Assembly: GCF_002075345.1 (NCBI RefSeq)
Contig: NZ_NAEW01000004.1
Span: 372,001 to 436,000 of the forward strand
Direction of reading: 5' to 3'
Length of the DNA stretch: 64,000 nucleotides
DNA from: Citrobacter braakii
GTDB lineage: Bacteria; Pseudomonadota; Gammaproteobacteria; Enterobacterales; Enterobacteriaceae
The notes below the pieces were generated by a model that was given only the letters and a program-made list of their open reading frames with translations, ran no database searches and had not been told where the DNA came from. Numbering within the stretch: the stretch's first letter is position 1; the number at the start of each line of letters is the position of its first letter. The translations under genes were made by a program, and so were the position numbers. Shown piece after piece: positions 1 through 10,821 of this stretch.

Positions 1-561
1 ACCGGGTCGCACGCAGTTCACGCGTATCCCCTGCGCCGCAACCTCCAACGCGAGGCCGGTGGTAAGCGTGTCCACCGCACCTTTTGAGGCTGCATAATCA
101 ACGTATTCGAACGGGGCGCCAAGCCGTGACGCCGCCGAAGAGACATTCACAATCGCCCCGCCCTGACCGCCGTGCTTAAACGACATACGCTTTACCGCTT
201 CCCGACAACACAGAAAATAGCCGGTAACATTAGTCGCCAGGACGCGATTAATACGCTCAGCGGTTAGGCTTTCCACCGTGCTCTGTTCAAACAAAATCCC
301 GGCATTGTTCACCAGAGCAGTCAGCGGCTCACCCTCGCGGTCAATGGACTCAAACATCGCCCCGACCTGGCTTTCATCGCTGATATCTGCCCGCAGAGCA
401 AACGCCTTTCCTCCCGCAGCGGCGATATTGTTCACCACCTCCGTTGCCGCACGAATATTGTGATGAAAGTTAACGGCGACCGTGTAACCCTCTAGCGCTA
501 ACTGCAGCGCGGTTGCCCGGCCAATACCGCGACTGCCCCCCGTAACCAGTGCTATAGCCAT
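1..561 (-). CDS. ygfF: SDR-family NAD(P)-dependent oxidoreductase YgfF, 3' end cut by window
   Basis: This is a short-chain dehydrogenase/reductase with a Rossmann fold; its natural substrate is not known to me. Reading from the ATG at 561, the protein begins MAIALVTGGSRGIGRAT, the TGxxxGxG cofactor loop. NNAG follows near residue 85, then a catalytic Ser in VNVSSAASR and the YxxxK pair in YAASKGA near residue 155. About 187 codons are present; the family is usually about 245-250 residues, so the C-terminus lies outside the window. It is the gene next to gcvP in E. coli, where it is ygfF, and sits downstream of the gcv terminator on the same strand. Confidence 0.85.
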   Translation of the reverse strand, partial: MAIALVTGGSRGIGRATALQLALEGYTVAVNFHHNIRAATEVVNNIAAAGGKAFALRADISDESQVGAMFESIDREGEPLTALVNNAGILFEQSTVESLTAERINRVLATNVTGYFLCCREAVKRMSFKHGGQGGAIVNVSSAASRLGAPFEYVDYAASKGAVDTLTTGLALEVAAQGIRVNCVRPG

Positions 562-574
562 CACTATTCTCCCC

Positions 575-600
575 AAAAATAAAGGCGCCGAAGCGCCTTT
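575..600 (-). terminator. Rho-independent terminator of the gcv operon
   Basis: An 8-bp perfect stem (AAAGGCGC/GCGCCTTT) with a 4-base loop is followed on the minus strand by five T residues. It lies 22 bp after the gcvP stop codon and just before ygfF. Confidence 0.85.
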
Positions 601-622
601 AAAAGATAGCTGAATCAGTCGA

Positions 623-3496
623 TTACTGATAATCGCTCAGCGGCACGCAGGAGCAGAACAGGTTACGGTCACCGTAAACGTCATCAAGGCGTTTCACGGT
701 CGGCCAGTATTTGTTCGCTACGCCCGCCGGGAAGACGGCGATTTCGCGGCTGTAACCGTGATTCCACTCTGCGACCAGCTCATTTTGCGTGTGCGGGGAG
801 TTAACCAGCGGGTTATCTGTAAGCGACCATTCACCGGCTTTCACGCGATCGATCTCTGCGCGGATTGCCAGCATCGCATTGATAAAGCGATCCAGTTCCA
901 CTTTGCTTTCCGATTCAGTCGGTTCCACCATCAGCGTACCCGCTACCGGGAACGACATGGTCGGCGCATGGAAACCGTAATCGATCAGACGCTTGGCAAT
1001 ATCCAGTTCGCTGATGCCGGTCTCTTCTTTCAGTGGGCGAATGTCGAGAATACATTCATGTGCCACGCGACCATCGCGACCGGTATACAGCACCGGATAG
1101 GCATCTTTCAGACGGCTGGCAATATAGTTAGCGTTAAGGATCGCCACCTGGCTTGCCTGCTTCAGACCTTCTGCGCCCATCATACGGATGTACATCCAGC
1201 TGATCGGCAGAATGGATGCGCTACCGAACGGTGCCGCAGAAACCGCGCCCTGACGGGTGAGCATCCCTTCAATCTGTACTACGCTATGACCCGGCACGAA
1301 CGGCGCCAGATGCGATTTAACACCGATTGGTCCCATACCTGGGCCGCCGCCGCCGTGCGGAATGCAGAATGTTTTATGCAGGTTAAGGTGTGAGACATCG
1401 GCACCGATAAAGCCCGGTGTGGTGATCCCAACCTGAGCATTCATGTTCGCGCCATCAAGATAAACCTGGCCGCCAAACTGGTGCACAACGTCGCACACTT
1501 CACGGATCGTTTCTTCATACACGCCATGAGTAGAGGGATAGGTCACCATGATACAGGAGAGGTTTTCACCCGCCTGCGCCGCTTTTTCACGCAGATCGCC
1601 AAGATCGATGTTGCCGTTTTTATCACAGGCGACAACCACTACCTGCATACCCGCCATCTGTGCGGAGGCCGGGTTGGTACCGTGGGCAGAGGCCGGGATT
1701 AGACAGATATCGCGATGGCCTTCGTTACGGCTTTCGTGATAATGGCGAATCGCCAGCAGACCCGCATACTCGCCCTGCGCGCCGGAGTTCGGCTGCATGC
1801 AGACTGCGTCATAACCGGTCAGTTTTACCAGCCATTCGGAAAGCTGGCCGATCATCTGGTGATAACCTTCTGCCTGCTCTGGCGGGCAGAACGGATGCAG
1901 TTCAGCGAATTCCGGCCAAGTGATAGGGATCATCTCGGCGGCAGCGTTCAGCTTCATGGTGCAAGATCCCAGCGGGATCATTGCCTGGTTCAGGGCCAGA
2001 TCTTTGCGCTCCAGCGAGTGCATGTAACGCATCATCTCGGTTTCGCTGTGATAGCGATTAAACACCGGATGGCTGAGGAGCGCATCATCACGCAGCATAC
2101 TGTCCTGAATGGAACGGCTGTCGAGCGCCACGTCTTTGTCCAGCGTTTCGATGTTAAGACCGTGGCTGTCTCCCAGCAGAACATTGAACAACTGCACCAC
2201 GTTTTCACGGGTGGTGGTTTCATCGAGCGTAATACCTACCGCGTTATGGATATCGCTACGCAGGTTGATTTCTGCCGCTTCAGCACGCGCCAGTACCGCA
2301 GCCTTATCGGCCACTTCAACACACAAAGTGTCAAAGTAGTGCGCATGACGCAGCTTCAATCCTTTCTGTTGCAGACCGGCTGCCAGAATATCGGTCAAAC
2401 GATGGATACGATTAGCGATACGTTTCAGGCCAACCGGGCCATGATAAACGGCATACAGGCTGGCGATGTTGGCCAGCAGAACCTGCGAGGTACAAATGTT
2501 GGAGTTCGCTTTCTCGCGGCGGATATGCTGTTCGCGAGTCTGCATCGCCATGCGCAGGGCGGTATTACCCGCTGCATCTTTGGAGACGCCGATAATACGG
2601 CCTGGCATGGAGCGTTTGAATTCGTCTTTAGCGGCAAAGAATGCCGCGTGCGGGCCGCCGTAGCCCATCGGTACGCCGAAGCGTTGCGCAGAGCCGAAAA
2701 CGATATCCGCGCCTTGTTTGCCCGGTGCAGTCAGCAGTACCAGCGCCATAAAGTCGGCAGCGACGCTGACCACTATTTTACGGGATTTCAGCTCAGTCAT
2801 CAGGGCGCTGTAGTCGTGCACTTCACCGGTGGTGCCAACCTGCTGCAACAGCACGCCGAACACATCCTGATGATCCAATGCTTTTGCCGCGTCATCAACA
2901 ATGACGTCAAAACCAAAAGTTTGCGCACGAGTACGCACTACGTCCAGCGTTTGCGGATGAACATCAGCCGCCACAAAGAAACGGTTGGCGTTTTTCAGTT
3001 TGCTGACGCGTTTGGCCATCGCCATGGCTTCAGCTGCAGCAGTAGCTTCATCCAGAAGAGAAGCGGAAGCCATGTCCAGGCCGGTCAGATCCAGCGTCAC
3101 CTGCTGGAAGTTCAGCAGTGCTTCCAGACGGCCCTGGGAGACTTCCGGTTGATACGGGGTGTAGGCGGTGTACCAACCCGGGTTTTCCAGCATGTTACGC
3201 AGGATAACCGGTGGCAGCTGCACGGCGGTGTAGCCCATGCCAATGTAGGACGTGAAGCGCTTGTTACGCCCGGCGATGGCTTTTAATTCAGCCAGCGCAG
3301 CGTATTCGGTCGCCGCCTCGCCCACCTGTGGCGGGGTTGCGAGCTGAATGTCTTTCGGCACAATCTGGCCGATCAGCGCGTTTAACGACTCGGCGCCAAC
3401 CGCATTCAGCATCTCTTGCTGCTGCGCGGCGTCCGGTCCGATGTGGCGTTCAATGAAAGCGCCGCTATTTTCAAGCTGGCTTAACGTCTGTGTCAT
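623..3496 (-). CDS. gcvP: Glycine dehydrogenase (decarboxylating), P-protein
   Basis: This is the pyridoxal-phosphate P-protein of the cytosolic glycine cleavage system. It decarboxylates glycine and transfers the aminomethyl group to the lipoyl arm of GcvH. It has 957 residues, the E. coli length. The two-fold aminotransferase-like architecture is visible: the N-terminal half carries GGPHAAFFA, and the C-terminal half carries [18 protein letters not shown], whose Lys (about 706 by family numbering) holds PLP. It is the last gene of gcvT-gcvH-gcvP, separated from gcvH by 176 bp that contain a repeat, and is closed by a strong terminator. Long opposite-strand frames within it are shadows. Confidence 0.98.
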   Translation of the reverse strand: MTQTLSQLENSGAFIERHIGPDAAQQQEMLNAVGAESLNALIGQIVPKDIQLATPPQVGEAATEYAALAELKAIAGRNKRFTSYIGMGYTAVQLPPVILRNMLENPGWYTAYTPYQPEVSQGRLEALLNFQQVTLDLTGLDMASASLLDEATAAAEAMAMAKRVSKLKNANRFFVAADVHPQTLDVVRTRAQTFGFDVIVDDAAKALDHQDVFGVLLQQVGTTGEVHDYSALMTELKSRKIVVSVAADFMALVLLTAPGKQGADIVFGSAQRFGVPMGYGGPHAAFFAAKDEFKRSMPGRIIGVSKDAAGNTALRMAMQTREQHIRREKANSNICTSQVLLANIASLYAVYHGPVGLKRIANRIHRLTDILAAGLQQKGLKLRHAHYFDTLCVEVADKAAVLARAEAAEINLRSDIHNAVGITLDETTTRENVVQLFNVLLGDSHGLNIETLDKDVALDSRSIQDSMLRDDALLSHPVFNRYHSETEMMRYMHSLERKDLALNQAMIPLGSCTMKLNAAAEMIPITWPEFAELHPFCPPEQAEGYHQMIGQLSEWLVKLTGYDAVCMQPNSGAQGEYAGLLAIRHYHESRNEGHRDICLIPASAHGTNPASAQMAGMQVVVVACDKNGNIDLGDLREKAAQAGENLSCIMVTYPSTHGVYEETIREVCDVVHQFGGQVYLDGANMNAQVGITTPGFIGADVSHLNLHKTFCIPHGGGGPGMGPIGVKSHLAPFVPGHSVVQIEGMLTRQGAVSAAPFGSASILPISWMYIRMMGAEGLKQASQVAILNANYIASRLKDAYPVLYTGRDGRVAHECILDIRPLKEETGISELDIAKRLIDYGFHAPTMSFPVAGTLMVEPTESESKVELDRFINAMLAIRAEIDRVKAGEWSLTDNPLVNSPHTQNELVAEWNHGYSREIAVFPAGVANKYWPTVKRLDDVYGDRNLFCSCVPLSDYQ

Positions 3497-3560
3497 GGGC
3501 GATGGTTCCTGAAACGTGCAGTGAATCGTAGGTGTCTCTACTTACCTGAATACGCAAAAA

Positions 3561-3668
3561 ATTCGCGTTGCAGGAAGGCGGCGACGCAGCACATCCCCAG
3601 GAGCTTACATCAGTAAGTAACTGAGGTGTGCAAGAAAGCCAACACACCTGCAACGTGAAGAATGAAGC
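3561..3668. repeat. ~110-bp intergenic repeat, copy A (gcvP-gcvH gap)
   Basis: This segment resembles one at 41578-41687 in the same orientation. Shared blocks include AGGAAGGCGGC/GGGAAGGCGGC, CGCAG, ATCCCC, GCTTACA, GTAAGT, GCCAAC, TGCAAC and TGAAG. The ends GTTGC and GCAAC are complementary, and CTTAC/GTAAG could form an inner hairpin. It looks like a dispersed enterobacterial intergenic repeat; I am not sure of its published name. In a transcribed intercistronic gap it may fold in the mRNA. Confidence 0.65.
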
Positions 3669-3672
3669 GTAT

Positions 3673-4062
3673 TTATTCGTCTTCTAACAAAGCTTCATAT
3701 GCAGTCGCATCCAGCAGCGATTCAATTTCGCTTTCATCGCTGGCTTTGATTTTGAAGATCCAGCCCCCTGCATACGGCTCGCTGTTGACCAGTTCCGGGG
3801 AGTCGCTGAGCGCGTCGTTAACCGCAACAATCTCACCGCCTACTGGCGCATAAATATCGGATGCCGCTTTTACGGATTCCGCAACGGCGCAGTCATCGCC
3901 CGCGCTGACGGTTGCGCCAACTTCGGGCAGGTCAACGAAAACCATGTCACCTAACAGCTCCTGAGCATGTTCGGTGATCCCAACGGTGTAAGAGCCGTCA
4001 GCTTCTTTGCGCAGCCATTCGTGTTCTTTGCTGTATTTCAGTTCTGCAGGTACGTTGCTCAT
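3673..4062 (-). CDS. gcvH: Glycine cleavage system H protein
   Basis: This lipoyl carrier shuttles the aminomethyl group from GcvP to GcvT and the reduced lipoate to lipoamide dehydrogenase. It has 129 residues, matching E. coli. The lipoylated Lys65 sits in AESVKAASD, preceded by the typical GDDCAV. The start was set at the ATG at 4062 (MSNVPAEL); the in-frame codon just upstream is a TTG, giving a false longer frame. It lies 25 bp after gcvT and 176 bp before gcvP. Confidence 0.97.
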   Translation of the reverse strand: MSNVPAELKYSKEHEWLRKEADGSYTVGITEHAQELLGDMVFVDLPEVGATVSAGDDCAVAESVKAASDIYAPVGGEIVAVNDALSDSPELVNSEPYAGGWIFKIKASDESEIESLLDATAYEALLEDE

Positions 4063-4087
4063 CAATCAATCTCCAAAAAAGGATGAA

Positions 4088-5182
4088 TTACGCGACGGCT
4101 TTGCCGTTACGCACAAAAACAGGTTTAGTCACTTTTACCGGCATTTCGCGGTTACGGATCTGTACGATCGCATTCTCACCAATACCCGCAGGGACACGCG
4201 CCAGCGCGATGCTGTAACCCAGGGTTGGGGAGAATGTCCCGCTGGTGATAATGCCTTCCTGCTGATTGCCGGAAGCATCAGTGAAACGCACCGGCAGTTC
4301 ATTACGCAGTACGCCTTTCTCGGTCATCACCAGTCCAACCAACTGTTCGTGGCCTTTTTCACGCTGCATTTCCAGCGCTTCCCGACCGATAAAGTAGCGG
4401 TCAGTCGGTTCCCACGCGATGGTCCAGCCCATGTTGGCCGCCAGCGGAGAAATGGCTTCGTCCATCTCCTGACCGTACAGGTTCATGCCGGCTTCCAGAC
4501 GCAGCGTGTCGCGCGCGCCAAGACCGCAAGGTTTGACACCTGCTTGTACCAGCGCACGCCAGAAGTCTGCCGCCTTTTCACTCGGCATAGCAATTTCATA
4601 GCCTGCTTCGCCGGTATAACCGGTGGTTGCGATAAACAAATCACCCGCCTGAACGCCGAAGAACGGCTTCATGCCTTCTACCGCCTGACGCTGCTCGTCA
4701 GTAAACAATGTGGCTGCTTTTTCCTGCGCGTTTGGACCCTGCACCGCAATCAGCGACAGATCGTCTCGAACGGTGATGTCGATGGCGTAAGGTTCAGCGT
4801 GTTGGGTAATCCAGGAGAGGTCTTTTTCGCGGGTGGCGGAGTTTACAACGAGGCGGAAGAAATCTTCAGTGAAGTAGTAGACAATCAGGTCATCTATCAC
4901 GCCGCCCGAAGCGTTGAGCATACCGGAGTAGAGGGCTTTACCCGTCTTCGTTAGCTTCGCGACGTCGTTTGCCAGCAGATAACGCAAGAACTCCCGGGTG
5001 CGGCTACCGCGCAGGTCGACGATGGTCATATGTGACACATCAAACATTCCGGCATCGGTGCGAACAGCATGGTGTTCATCAAGCTGAGAACCGTAATGCA
5101 GTGGCATCATCCAGCCATGGAAATCTACCATGCGCGCGCCACATAGCGTGTGTTGTTCGTACAAAGGAGTCTGTTGAGCCAT
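4088..5182 (-). CDS. gcvT: Aminomethyltransferase (glycine cleavage T protein)
   Basis: This protein takes the aminomethyl group from GcvH and gives 5,10-methylene-tetrahydrofolate plus ammonia. It has 364 residues, the E. coli length. It begins [20 protein letters not shown] and carries MFDVSHM and the GYTGEAGYE segment typical of the GcvT folate-binding fold. It is the first gene of the gcv operon, so the promoter and regulatory region is the 450-bp gap upstream. This annotation rests on close resemblance over the whole length. Confidence 0.98.
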   Translation of the reverse strand: MAQQTPLYEQHTLCGARMVDFHGWMMPLHYGSQLDEHHAVRTDAGMFDVSHMTIVDLRGSRTREFLRYLLANDVAKLTKTGKALYSGMLNASGGVIDDLIVYYFTEDFFRLVVNSATREKDLSWITQHAEPYAIDITVRDDLSLIAVQGPNAQEKAATLFTDEQRQAVEGMKPFFGVQAGDLFIATTGYTGEAGYEIAMPSEKAADFWRALVQAGVKPCGLGARDTLRLEAGMNLYGQEMDEAISPLAANMGWTIAWEPTDRYFIGREALEMQREKGHEQLVGLVMTEKGVLRNELPVRFTDASGNQQEGIITSGTFSPTLGYSIALARVPAGIGENAIVQIRNREMPVKVTKPVFVRNGKAVA

Positions 5183-5634
5183 CTTTTCCTCGTTGAATAA
5201 GCGGGGCTACCAACTCTTTCGCGGTGAAATTTTCGCCACGAAACCCAGCACCGCAGCCGCTCCAGGGGCCACGACGCAAACGTTCTCTTTGTCCTGAACT
5301 TACCACCGAAACAGACGCTAAACCATAAGGCAAAATTAACCATCACATTAGCTTATGGCCAAAAACAGCAAAATCACCGACAGAACAAAAGTCCATCCAT
5401 ACGGCAAATAATCAGAATAAAAAATAAATACAAGCTGGAATTAACAGCACCAACCAACATTAAATGTGGAAAAATTGTCAAAAATGGCGTTATGAAAAAA
5501 ACGTAATATTAAAAAAACTAATGCGAAAAAAGGCGTGGAATTAGATTATTTCAAATGAGAGAAGCACCCCGACGCGCAGGCCGGGAGTGGAAAGTGTGAC
5601 GGGTCTCAAACTCTTAAGATTGTCCTTACGGACG
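5183..5634 (-). promoter_or_regulatory. gcv operon control region (gcvT-ubiI gap)
   Basis: This 452-bp non-coding gap lies upstream of gcvT. It is AT-rich at 5380-5535, as expected for Lrp-bent DNA. It contains CTAAT cores (GcvA half-site-like) at 5347-5351 on the minus strand and 5518-5522 on the plus strand, and a PurR-like site, listed separately. In E. coli the gcv promoter is controlled by GcvA, GcvR, Lrp and PurR; their action here is inferred from that knowledge. No convincing ORF or ubiI terminator was seen in it. Confidence 0.6.
5274..5289 (-). promoter_or_regulatory. PurR-like operator upstream of gcvT
   Basis: ACGCAAACGTTCTCTT matches the PurR consensus ACGCAAACGTTTGCGT at 13 of 16 positions. 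It lies 92 bp before the gcvT start. PurR repression of gcv is known in E. coli; the site here is an inference from sequence. Confidence 0.6.
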
Positions 5635-6837
5635 CTAGCGTAACCACTCAGGAAGATCGTTCAGTCCCATCGCCTGGCGGATGAGCTGTGGTTTTACGCC
5701 TGGCAGGGTATCGGCCAGTTTCAGACCAATATCACGCAGCAGTTTTTTCGCCGGATTCTCGCCTGCAAACAGTTCACGAAAGCCCTGCATACCGGCCAGC
5801 ATCATCGCTGCGCTGTGCTTACGGCTGCGCTCGTAGCGGCGCAAATAGAGATACTGACCAATATCTTTGCCCTGACGCTGGAGCCGCTTCAGCTCATCGA
5901 TCAGCTCCGCCGCATCCATAAATCCAAGGTTAACCCCCTGACCCGCCAGCGGGTGGATGGTATGCGCCGCATCCCCCACCAGCGCCAGACGATGAGCAGC
6001 GAACTGACGGGCATAGCGTCCCGTCAGCGGAAACGCCTGACGCTCGCTTTCAAGGCTGCACAGCCCCAGGCGATTATCAAAAGCGATATTCAGCGCCTGA
6101 TTAAACTCGTCAACGCTTGCCTGCTGCATGCGTTCTGCTTCTTGCGGCGAAAGCGACCAGACGATAGAGCACAGGTGCGGGTCACTGAGCGGCAGGAACG
6201 CCAGGATCCCCTCACCGTGAAACGCCTGCCGCGCAACCGCGCCGTGAGCTTCCTGCGTACGGATAGTCGCCACCAGCGCATGATGACGGTAATCCCAGAA
6301 AGTGAGCGGAATATCCGCTTTGTTGCGCAGCCAGGAGTTAGCGCCATCGGCGCCGACCACCAGGCGAGCTGTCAGCATTGCGCCATCTTTCAGGGACAGA
6401 AATGCCTCATTCTCACCCCAGGCTACCTGCTGTAACTCAGCGGGCGCCATCAGCGTAATATCCGCTGAACGCTGCGCTTTTTGCCAGAGTGCGTAATGGA
6501 TCTCTGAGTTTTCAACGATGTGGCCTAAATGGCTGTAACCCATGCTCTGGTCATCAAACGCAATACGCCCAAAGCTGTCTTTGTCCCAGACTTCCATGCC
6601 GTGGTAGCAACAAGCGCGACGGGCAACAATGTCGGACCAGACGCCCAGTCGGCTAAGCAGTTTTTCACTGGCGGCATTAATGGCCGATACGCGAAGCTGA
6701 GGAGGTGCATCCGCCGCCAAAGGCTGCGGAACATGTTGTTCTAACACTGCAACGCGCAACCCGCTGCCCTGCAAGCCGCAGGCAACCGCCAGTCCCACCA
6801 TGCCGCCACCAACAATTGCTACATCAACACTTTGCAC
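5635..6837 (-). CDS. ubiI: 2-octaprenylphenol hydroxylase UbiI
   Basis: This is an FAD-dependent monooxygenase that carries out the C5 hydroxylation step of ubiquinone synthesis. It has the FAD-binding VAIVGGGMVGLAVA at the N-terminus, an NADH/FAD fold, and GDAAHTIHPLAGQG near residue 300. The start was set at the GTG at 6837, which has AGGAG six bases upstream and gives 400 residues, as in E. coli. A TTG further upstream gives a 408-residue frame but no good ribosome-binding site. It is the last gene of a pepP-ubiH-ubiI unit, separated from ubiH by a BIME. It was formerly called visC. Confidence 0.95.
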   Translation of the reverse strand: MQSVDVAIVGGGMVGLAVACGLQGSGLRVAVLEQHVPQPLAADAPPQLRVSAINAASEKLLSRLGVWSDIVARRACCYHGMEVWDKDSFGRIAFDDQSMGYSHLGHIVENSEIHYALWQKAQRSADITLMAPAELQQVAWGENEAFLSLKDGAMLTARLVVGADGANSWLRNKADIPLTFWDYRHHALVATIRTQEAHGAVARQAFHGEGILAFLPLSDPHLCSIVWSLSPQEAERMQQASVDEFNQALNIAFDNRLGLCSLESERQAFPLTGRYARQFAAHRLALVGDAAHTIHPLAGQGVNLGFMDAAELIDELKRLQRQGKDIGQYLYLRRYERSRKHSAAMMLAGMQGFRELFAGENPAKKLLRDIGLKLADTLPGVKPQLIRQAMGLNDLPEWLR

Positions 6838-6870
6838 TGTTTGCTCCTGAAAATAGGACAATCAAAAACC

Positions 6871-6967
6871 GTAGGCCGGATAAGGCAAAGCCGCCATCCG
6901 GCATTACTTCCGCGACATTGCCTGATGGCGCTGCGCTAATCAGGCCTGCTTTTTTAATTCGGCCTAC
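6871..6967. repeat. REP/BIME element between ubiH and ubiI
   Basis: REP-type palindromes lie between outer arms GTAGGCC (6871) and GGCCTAC (6961). The inner units are GGATAAGG...CCGCCATCCGGCA and GCCTGATGGCGCTGCGC...CAGGCC. This is a typical enterobacterial BIME inside an operon, where it may affect mRNA stability. Confidence 0.85.
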
Positions 6968-6976
6968 AGGTTATAT

Positions 6977-8155
6977 CTATCGCGCAACCCAACCGAGGGT
7001 CCGCTCCGCCAGCGCATCGCGCGCAGGCGTGAATAATTCCATCGCCATCAGCCCGACATTACGCCCAACGACCAGTGGGGCCCAGCGATTGGCAAACAAA
7101 TACACCAAATTGTTGGTCACACCAATCGTCGTTTCGCGATCGCGTTCGCGGCGCTGCTGATAGCGTGCCAGCACCGCATAATCACCGATATCTTCCGCGC
7201 AGTTTTGCGCTTGCGTCAACGTCTCAGCCAGGCTCATCACGTCGCGCAGACCAAGGTTGAAACCTTGTCCGGCAATGGGATGCAGCGTCTGTGCTGCGTT
7301 CCCCACCAGCACAGTACGATGGGTAATGGCTTTTTGCGCCGAGGTTAATGAAAGCGGATAGGCGTTGCGTTTACCGGCCTGGGTAATACGCCCCAACCGC
7401 CAGCCAAACGCAGTTTGCAGTTCGCGGCAAAATTGTTCGTCGGACCAGGCCATAATCTCATCACGCCGCTCCAGCGGATGGCACCACACCAGCGAGCAGC
7501 GACCATCAGACATCGGTAGCATTGCCAGCGGACCATATTGTGTGAAACGTTCAAACGCTCGCCCGTCATGCGCAACGGAGGTCGTGACGTTGGCAATCAC
7601 CGCCAGTTGTTCATAGGGTTGTTGCTGCCAGTCAACGCCGCAGGCGGTAGCCAGCGCGGAGCGCGTGCCATCGGCGGCCACCAACAGGCGACCATTAATC
7701 ATCTCGCCATTTTCCAGCGTAACCTCAACGCGTTCCTGCGTGCGTGACACGCTGGCTACACGGTCGGGGCAGTGCAGCGTGATGCCCGGCGCTTTACGCA
7801 GCAGCGCAAACAAACGCAGCCCGACATCGTGCAGTTCTACCACCTGGCCCAGCGCCGGAATACGGTATTCCTGCGCATCCAGCGTCACAAATCCGGCATG
7901 GCCGCGATCGCTGACGTGAACCGTTTTGATCGCCGTTGCGCAATCGGCAATCGCCTGCCATACGCCAATTCGCGCCAGCTGTTGGCAGGTCCCTGCCGCC
8001 AGCGCGATCGCCCGGGCGTCAAACCCTGGATGGCGGTCAGTTTCAGGTTCGCTCGCTTCTATCAGGTGAACAGGCAGAGTCCCGTGGCTGAGCTGAGAAA
8101 TGGCCAGCGCCAGCGTCGCACCGACCATACCGCCACCAACGATAATCACGCTCAT
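6977..8155 (-). CDS. ubiH: 2-octaprenyl-6-methoxyphenol hydroxylase UbiH
   Basis: This flavoprotein monooxygenase hydroxylates the ubiquinone precursor ring at C1. It has 392 residues. The N-terminal FAD site VIIVGGGMVGATLALAIS, the middle ADGTRS motif and the C-terminal GNAAQTLHPIAGQGFNLG are all present, the same three motifs as its paralogue UbiI next door. The ATG overlaps the pepP stop as ATGA, so translation is probably coupled. Confidence 0.96.
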   Translation of the reverse strand: MSVIIVGGGMVGATLALAISQLSHGTLPVHLIEASEPETDRHPGFDARAIALAAGTCQQLARIGVWQAIADCATAIKTVHVSDRGHAGFVTLDAQEYRIPALGQVVELHDVGLRLFALLRKAPGITLHCPDRVASVSRTQERVEVTLENGEMINGRLLVAADGTRSALATACGVDWQQQPYEQLAVIANVTTSVAHDGRAFERFTQYGPLAMLPMSDGRCSLVWCHPLERRDEIMAWSDEQFCRELQTAFGWRLGRITQAGKRNAYPLSLTSAQKAITHRTVLVGNAAQTLHPIAGQGFNLGLRDVMSLAETLTQAQNCAEDIGDYAVLARYQQRRERDRETTIGVTNNLVYLFANRWAPLVVGRNVGLMAMELFTPARDALAERTLGWVAR

Positions 8156-9477
8156 TGCAGTCGCGCCGCAGCCATTAAGGCTTCAATGTCATCCGCTTTC
8201 TTCACCACGCTGGCGGTCAGGTTCTCATTGCCGTCCTCGGTGATGAGGATGTCATCTTCAATACGAATGCCGATACCACGATAAGCAGGCGGCACATCGG
8301 CGTCCGGCGCGATATACAGCCCCGGTTCGACGGTGAGCACCATTCCTGGCTCGAGAGTACGTGAGCGGTCCTGACCATAAACGCCAACATCGTGCACATC
8401 CAGTCCCAGCCAATGGCTAAGACCATGCATAAAGAATGGGCGATGCGCATTTTCGGTAATCAGTTGGTCGATCTCGCCGTGCAAAATGCCAAGCTTCACC
8501 AGACCCGTAATCATGATGCGCACCACTTCGCCGGTGACTTCCTGGATGGACGTCCCCGGGCGATACAGGCGCAGACTGGTCTCTAATGACTCCAGTACGA
8601 TGTCGTAGATTTCACGCTGAGCAGGGGAAAATTTGCCGTTTACCGGGAAGGTACGCGTAATGTCGCCCGCATAACCTTTGTATTCACACCCGGCGTCAAT
8701 TAACACCAGATCGCCATCGCGCATTTCACTTTCATTTTCGGTGTAATGGAGAATACAGCCGTTTTCGCCGCTGCCGACAATCGTGTTATAGGATGGGTAA
8801 CGCGCGCCATGGCGAGTAAACTCGTGGTGAATCTCCCCTTCCAACTGGTATTCAAACATTCCCGGACGGCATTTTTCCATCGCGCGCGTATGCGCCAGCG
8901 CACTGATCTCTCCGGCACGACGCATGACCGCAATTTCTTCTGGTGATTTGAACAGGCGCATTTCATGGACCATTGGACGCCAGTCGATGCTCGCGGCGGG
9001 TGCGTGCAGATTTTGTCTGGAGCCTTTACGCAGTTTATCCAACGCCGTACACACTATCTCATCTGCCCAGGCATATTCGCCCTGCGCGTGGTACACCGCG
9101 TCCAGGCCATTGAGCAACAGGTGCAGTTGTTGGTTGATTTCACTGAAGGCCAGCGCCCGGTCAACGCCGAGTTTTGCCGGTGCGGCATCCTGGCCCAGAC
9201 GGCGGCCAAACCAGATCTCCGCCGTCAGATCGCGAACCCGATTAAACAAAACGCTGTGGTTATGAGTGTCATCACTTTTAATCAGCACCAGCACGGCTTC
9301 CGGTTCGTTAAAACCGGTGAAGTACCAGAAATCACTGCTTTGGCGGTACGGGTATTCACTGTCCGCGCTGCGCGTCGCTTCAGGCGCGGCAAAAATCAGC
9401 GCGGCGCTGCCGGGCTGCATTTGTGCCAGTAAAGCCTGGCGACGACGCTGGAATTCTTGCTGAGATATCTCGCTCAT
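8152..9477 (-). CDS. pepP: Xaa-Pro aminopeptidase (aminopeptidase P)
   Basis: This metallo-peptidase removes N-terminal residues that precede proline; it is cytosolic and tetrameric in E. coli. It has 441 residues from the ATG at 9477; a GTG directly upstream is less likely. The C-terminal pita-bread domain carries the two-metal ligands: Asp in VLIDAGCEYKGYAGDITR, His in HGLSHWLGLDVHDVG, and Glu in VEPGLY and GIRIEDD. It is 24 bp after ygfB and overlaps ubiH by 4 bp. Confidence 0.97.
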   Translation of the reverse strand: MSEISQQEFQRRRQALLAQMQPGSAALIFAAPEATRSADSEYPYRQSSDFWYFTGFNEPEAVLVLIKSDDTHNHSVLFNRVRDLTAEIWFGRRLGQDAAPAKLGVDRALAFSEINQQLHLLLNGLDAVYHAQGEYAWADEIVCTALDKLRKGSRQNLHAPAASIDWRPMVHEMRLFKSPEEIAVMRRAGEISALAHTRAMEKCRPGMFEYQLEGEIHHEFTRHGARYPSYNTIVGSGENGCILHYTENESEMRDGDLVLIDAGCEYKGYAGDITRTFPVNGKFSPAQREIYDIVLESLETSLRLYRPGTSIQEVTGEVVRIMITGLVKLGILHGEIDQLITENAHRPFFMHGLSHWLGLDVHDVGVYGQDRSRTLEPGMVLTVEPGLYIAPDADVPPAYRGIGIRIEDDILITEDGNENLTASVVKKADDIEALMAAARLQ

Positions 9478-9501
9478 CACACTCTCCTTTGCGTTTCGTT
9501 C

Positions 9502-10080
9502 TTAGTGCAGAGTCGGTTTACGGACTTCCGGCGCGGTCGGCTGCTGACGCGTAAACGTGTCATGACACAGCAAGGCGGCTACGCGCACGTATTCGATAAT
9601 CTCTTCGAGCGACATTTCCAACTCTTCCTGATCTTCGTCTTCGTCATATCCCAACTGAGCGATATTGCGCAGGTCGTCAATCGCTTCACCGGTTTCACCG
9701 GTCACTTTGTCGAGCTTTGGCTGCGTAACGCCAAGGCCCAGCAAAAAGTGGTTTACCCATCCCGCCAGCGCATCGGCACGATCAAACACGCTAACGTCGT
9801 CGCCTTCAGGCAGATAAAGCTGAAAAAGGAAGCCGTCGTCCTCGAGGGCATCGCTGGTGGCAGAGTGCATTTTCATCAGTGCCTGAGCCAGCTCGTGACC
9901 GAAGGCCAAACCTTCGTTCGTCAGGTCGTGCAGCAGCGGCTGCCATGAGCTGTCGTTGTTGCCGCCGCAAATCATCCCGCTGATCAAGCCGTGCATTTCG
10001 GCCGGGGTTAATCCAGCCCCTTGTTGGTTCAAAAACTGGCTAACGTCGTTGTAGCCAGGCATTTCGTTCTGTATAGACAT
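9502..10080 (-). CDS. ygfB: UPF0149 family protein YgfB
   Basis: This is a 192-residue acidic protein of the YgfB/UPF0149 family with no enzymatic function known to me in enterobacteria. Conserved landmarks are [28 protein letters not shown] and an acidic [10 protein letters not shown] stretch near residue 150. The start was set at ATG 10080 (MSIQNEMPG) to match the family length; another in-frame ATG lies two codons upstream. It heads ygfB-pepP-ubiH-ubiI and is divergent from zapA. Confidence 0.93.
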   Translation of the reverse strand: MSIQNEMPGYNDVSQFLNQQGAGLTPAEMHGLISGMICGGNNDSSWQPLLHDLTNEGLAFGHELAQALMKMHSATSDALEDDGFLFQLYLPEGDDVSVFDRADALAGWVNHFLLGLGVTQPKLDKVTGETGEAIDDLRNIAQLGYDEDEDQEELEMSLEEIIEYVRVAALLCHDTFTRQQPTAPEVRKPTLH

Positions 10081-10577
<497 letters not shown>

Positions 10578-10618
10578 CACTTTTCGGTTTACTGTGGTAG
10601 AGTGACCGTGAAGACAAA

Positions 10619-10802
10619 ATTTCTCTGAGATGTTTGCAAGCGGGCCAGTCCCCTGAGCCGATATTTCATACCACAAGAATGTGGCGCTCCATGGTTGGTG
10701 AGCATGCTCGGCCCGTCCGAGAAGCCTTAAAACTGTGACGACGCATTCACCTTGAACCAAGGGTTCAAGGGTTACAGCCTGCGGCGGCATCTCGGAGATT
10801 CC
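10619..10802 (+). ncRNA. ssrS: 6S RNA
   Basis: This 184-nt RNA binds sigma-70 RNA polymerase by mimicking an open promoter, and acts in stationary phase. The sequence begins ATTTCTCTGAGATGTTTGCA and ends CATCTCGGAGATTCC. These ends pair to form the closing stem (TCTCTGAGAT with ATCTCGGAGA), and the middle is nearly identical to the E. coli RNA as I recall it. As in E. coli it lies between zapA and fau and is probably co-transcribed with fau. Confidence 0.97.
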
Positions 10803-10821
10803 CTTCTACCTGGCAACAGCC

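Noticed and set aside
1715-3286. 523-codon open frame on the plus strand inside gcvP
   Set aside because: It is antisense to the full-length conserved gcvP, has no ribosome-binding site or recognisable domain, and is explained by GC-rich codon use of gcvP.
6871-6967. Arrayed palindromes considered as a CRISPR array
   Set aside because: They are REP/BIME palindromes without regular repeats and spacers, and no cas genes are present.
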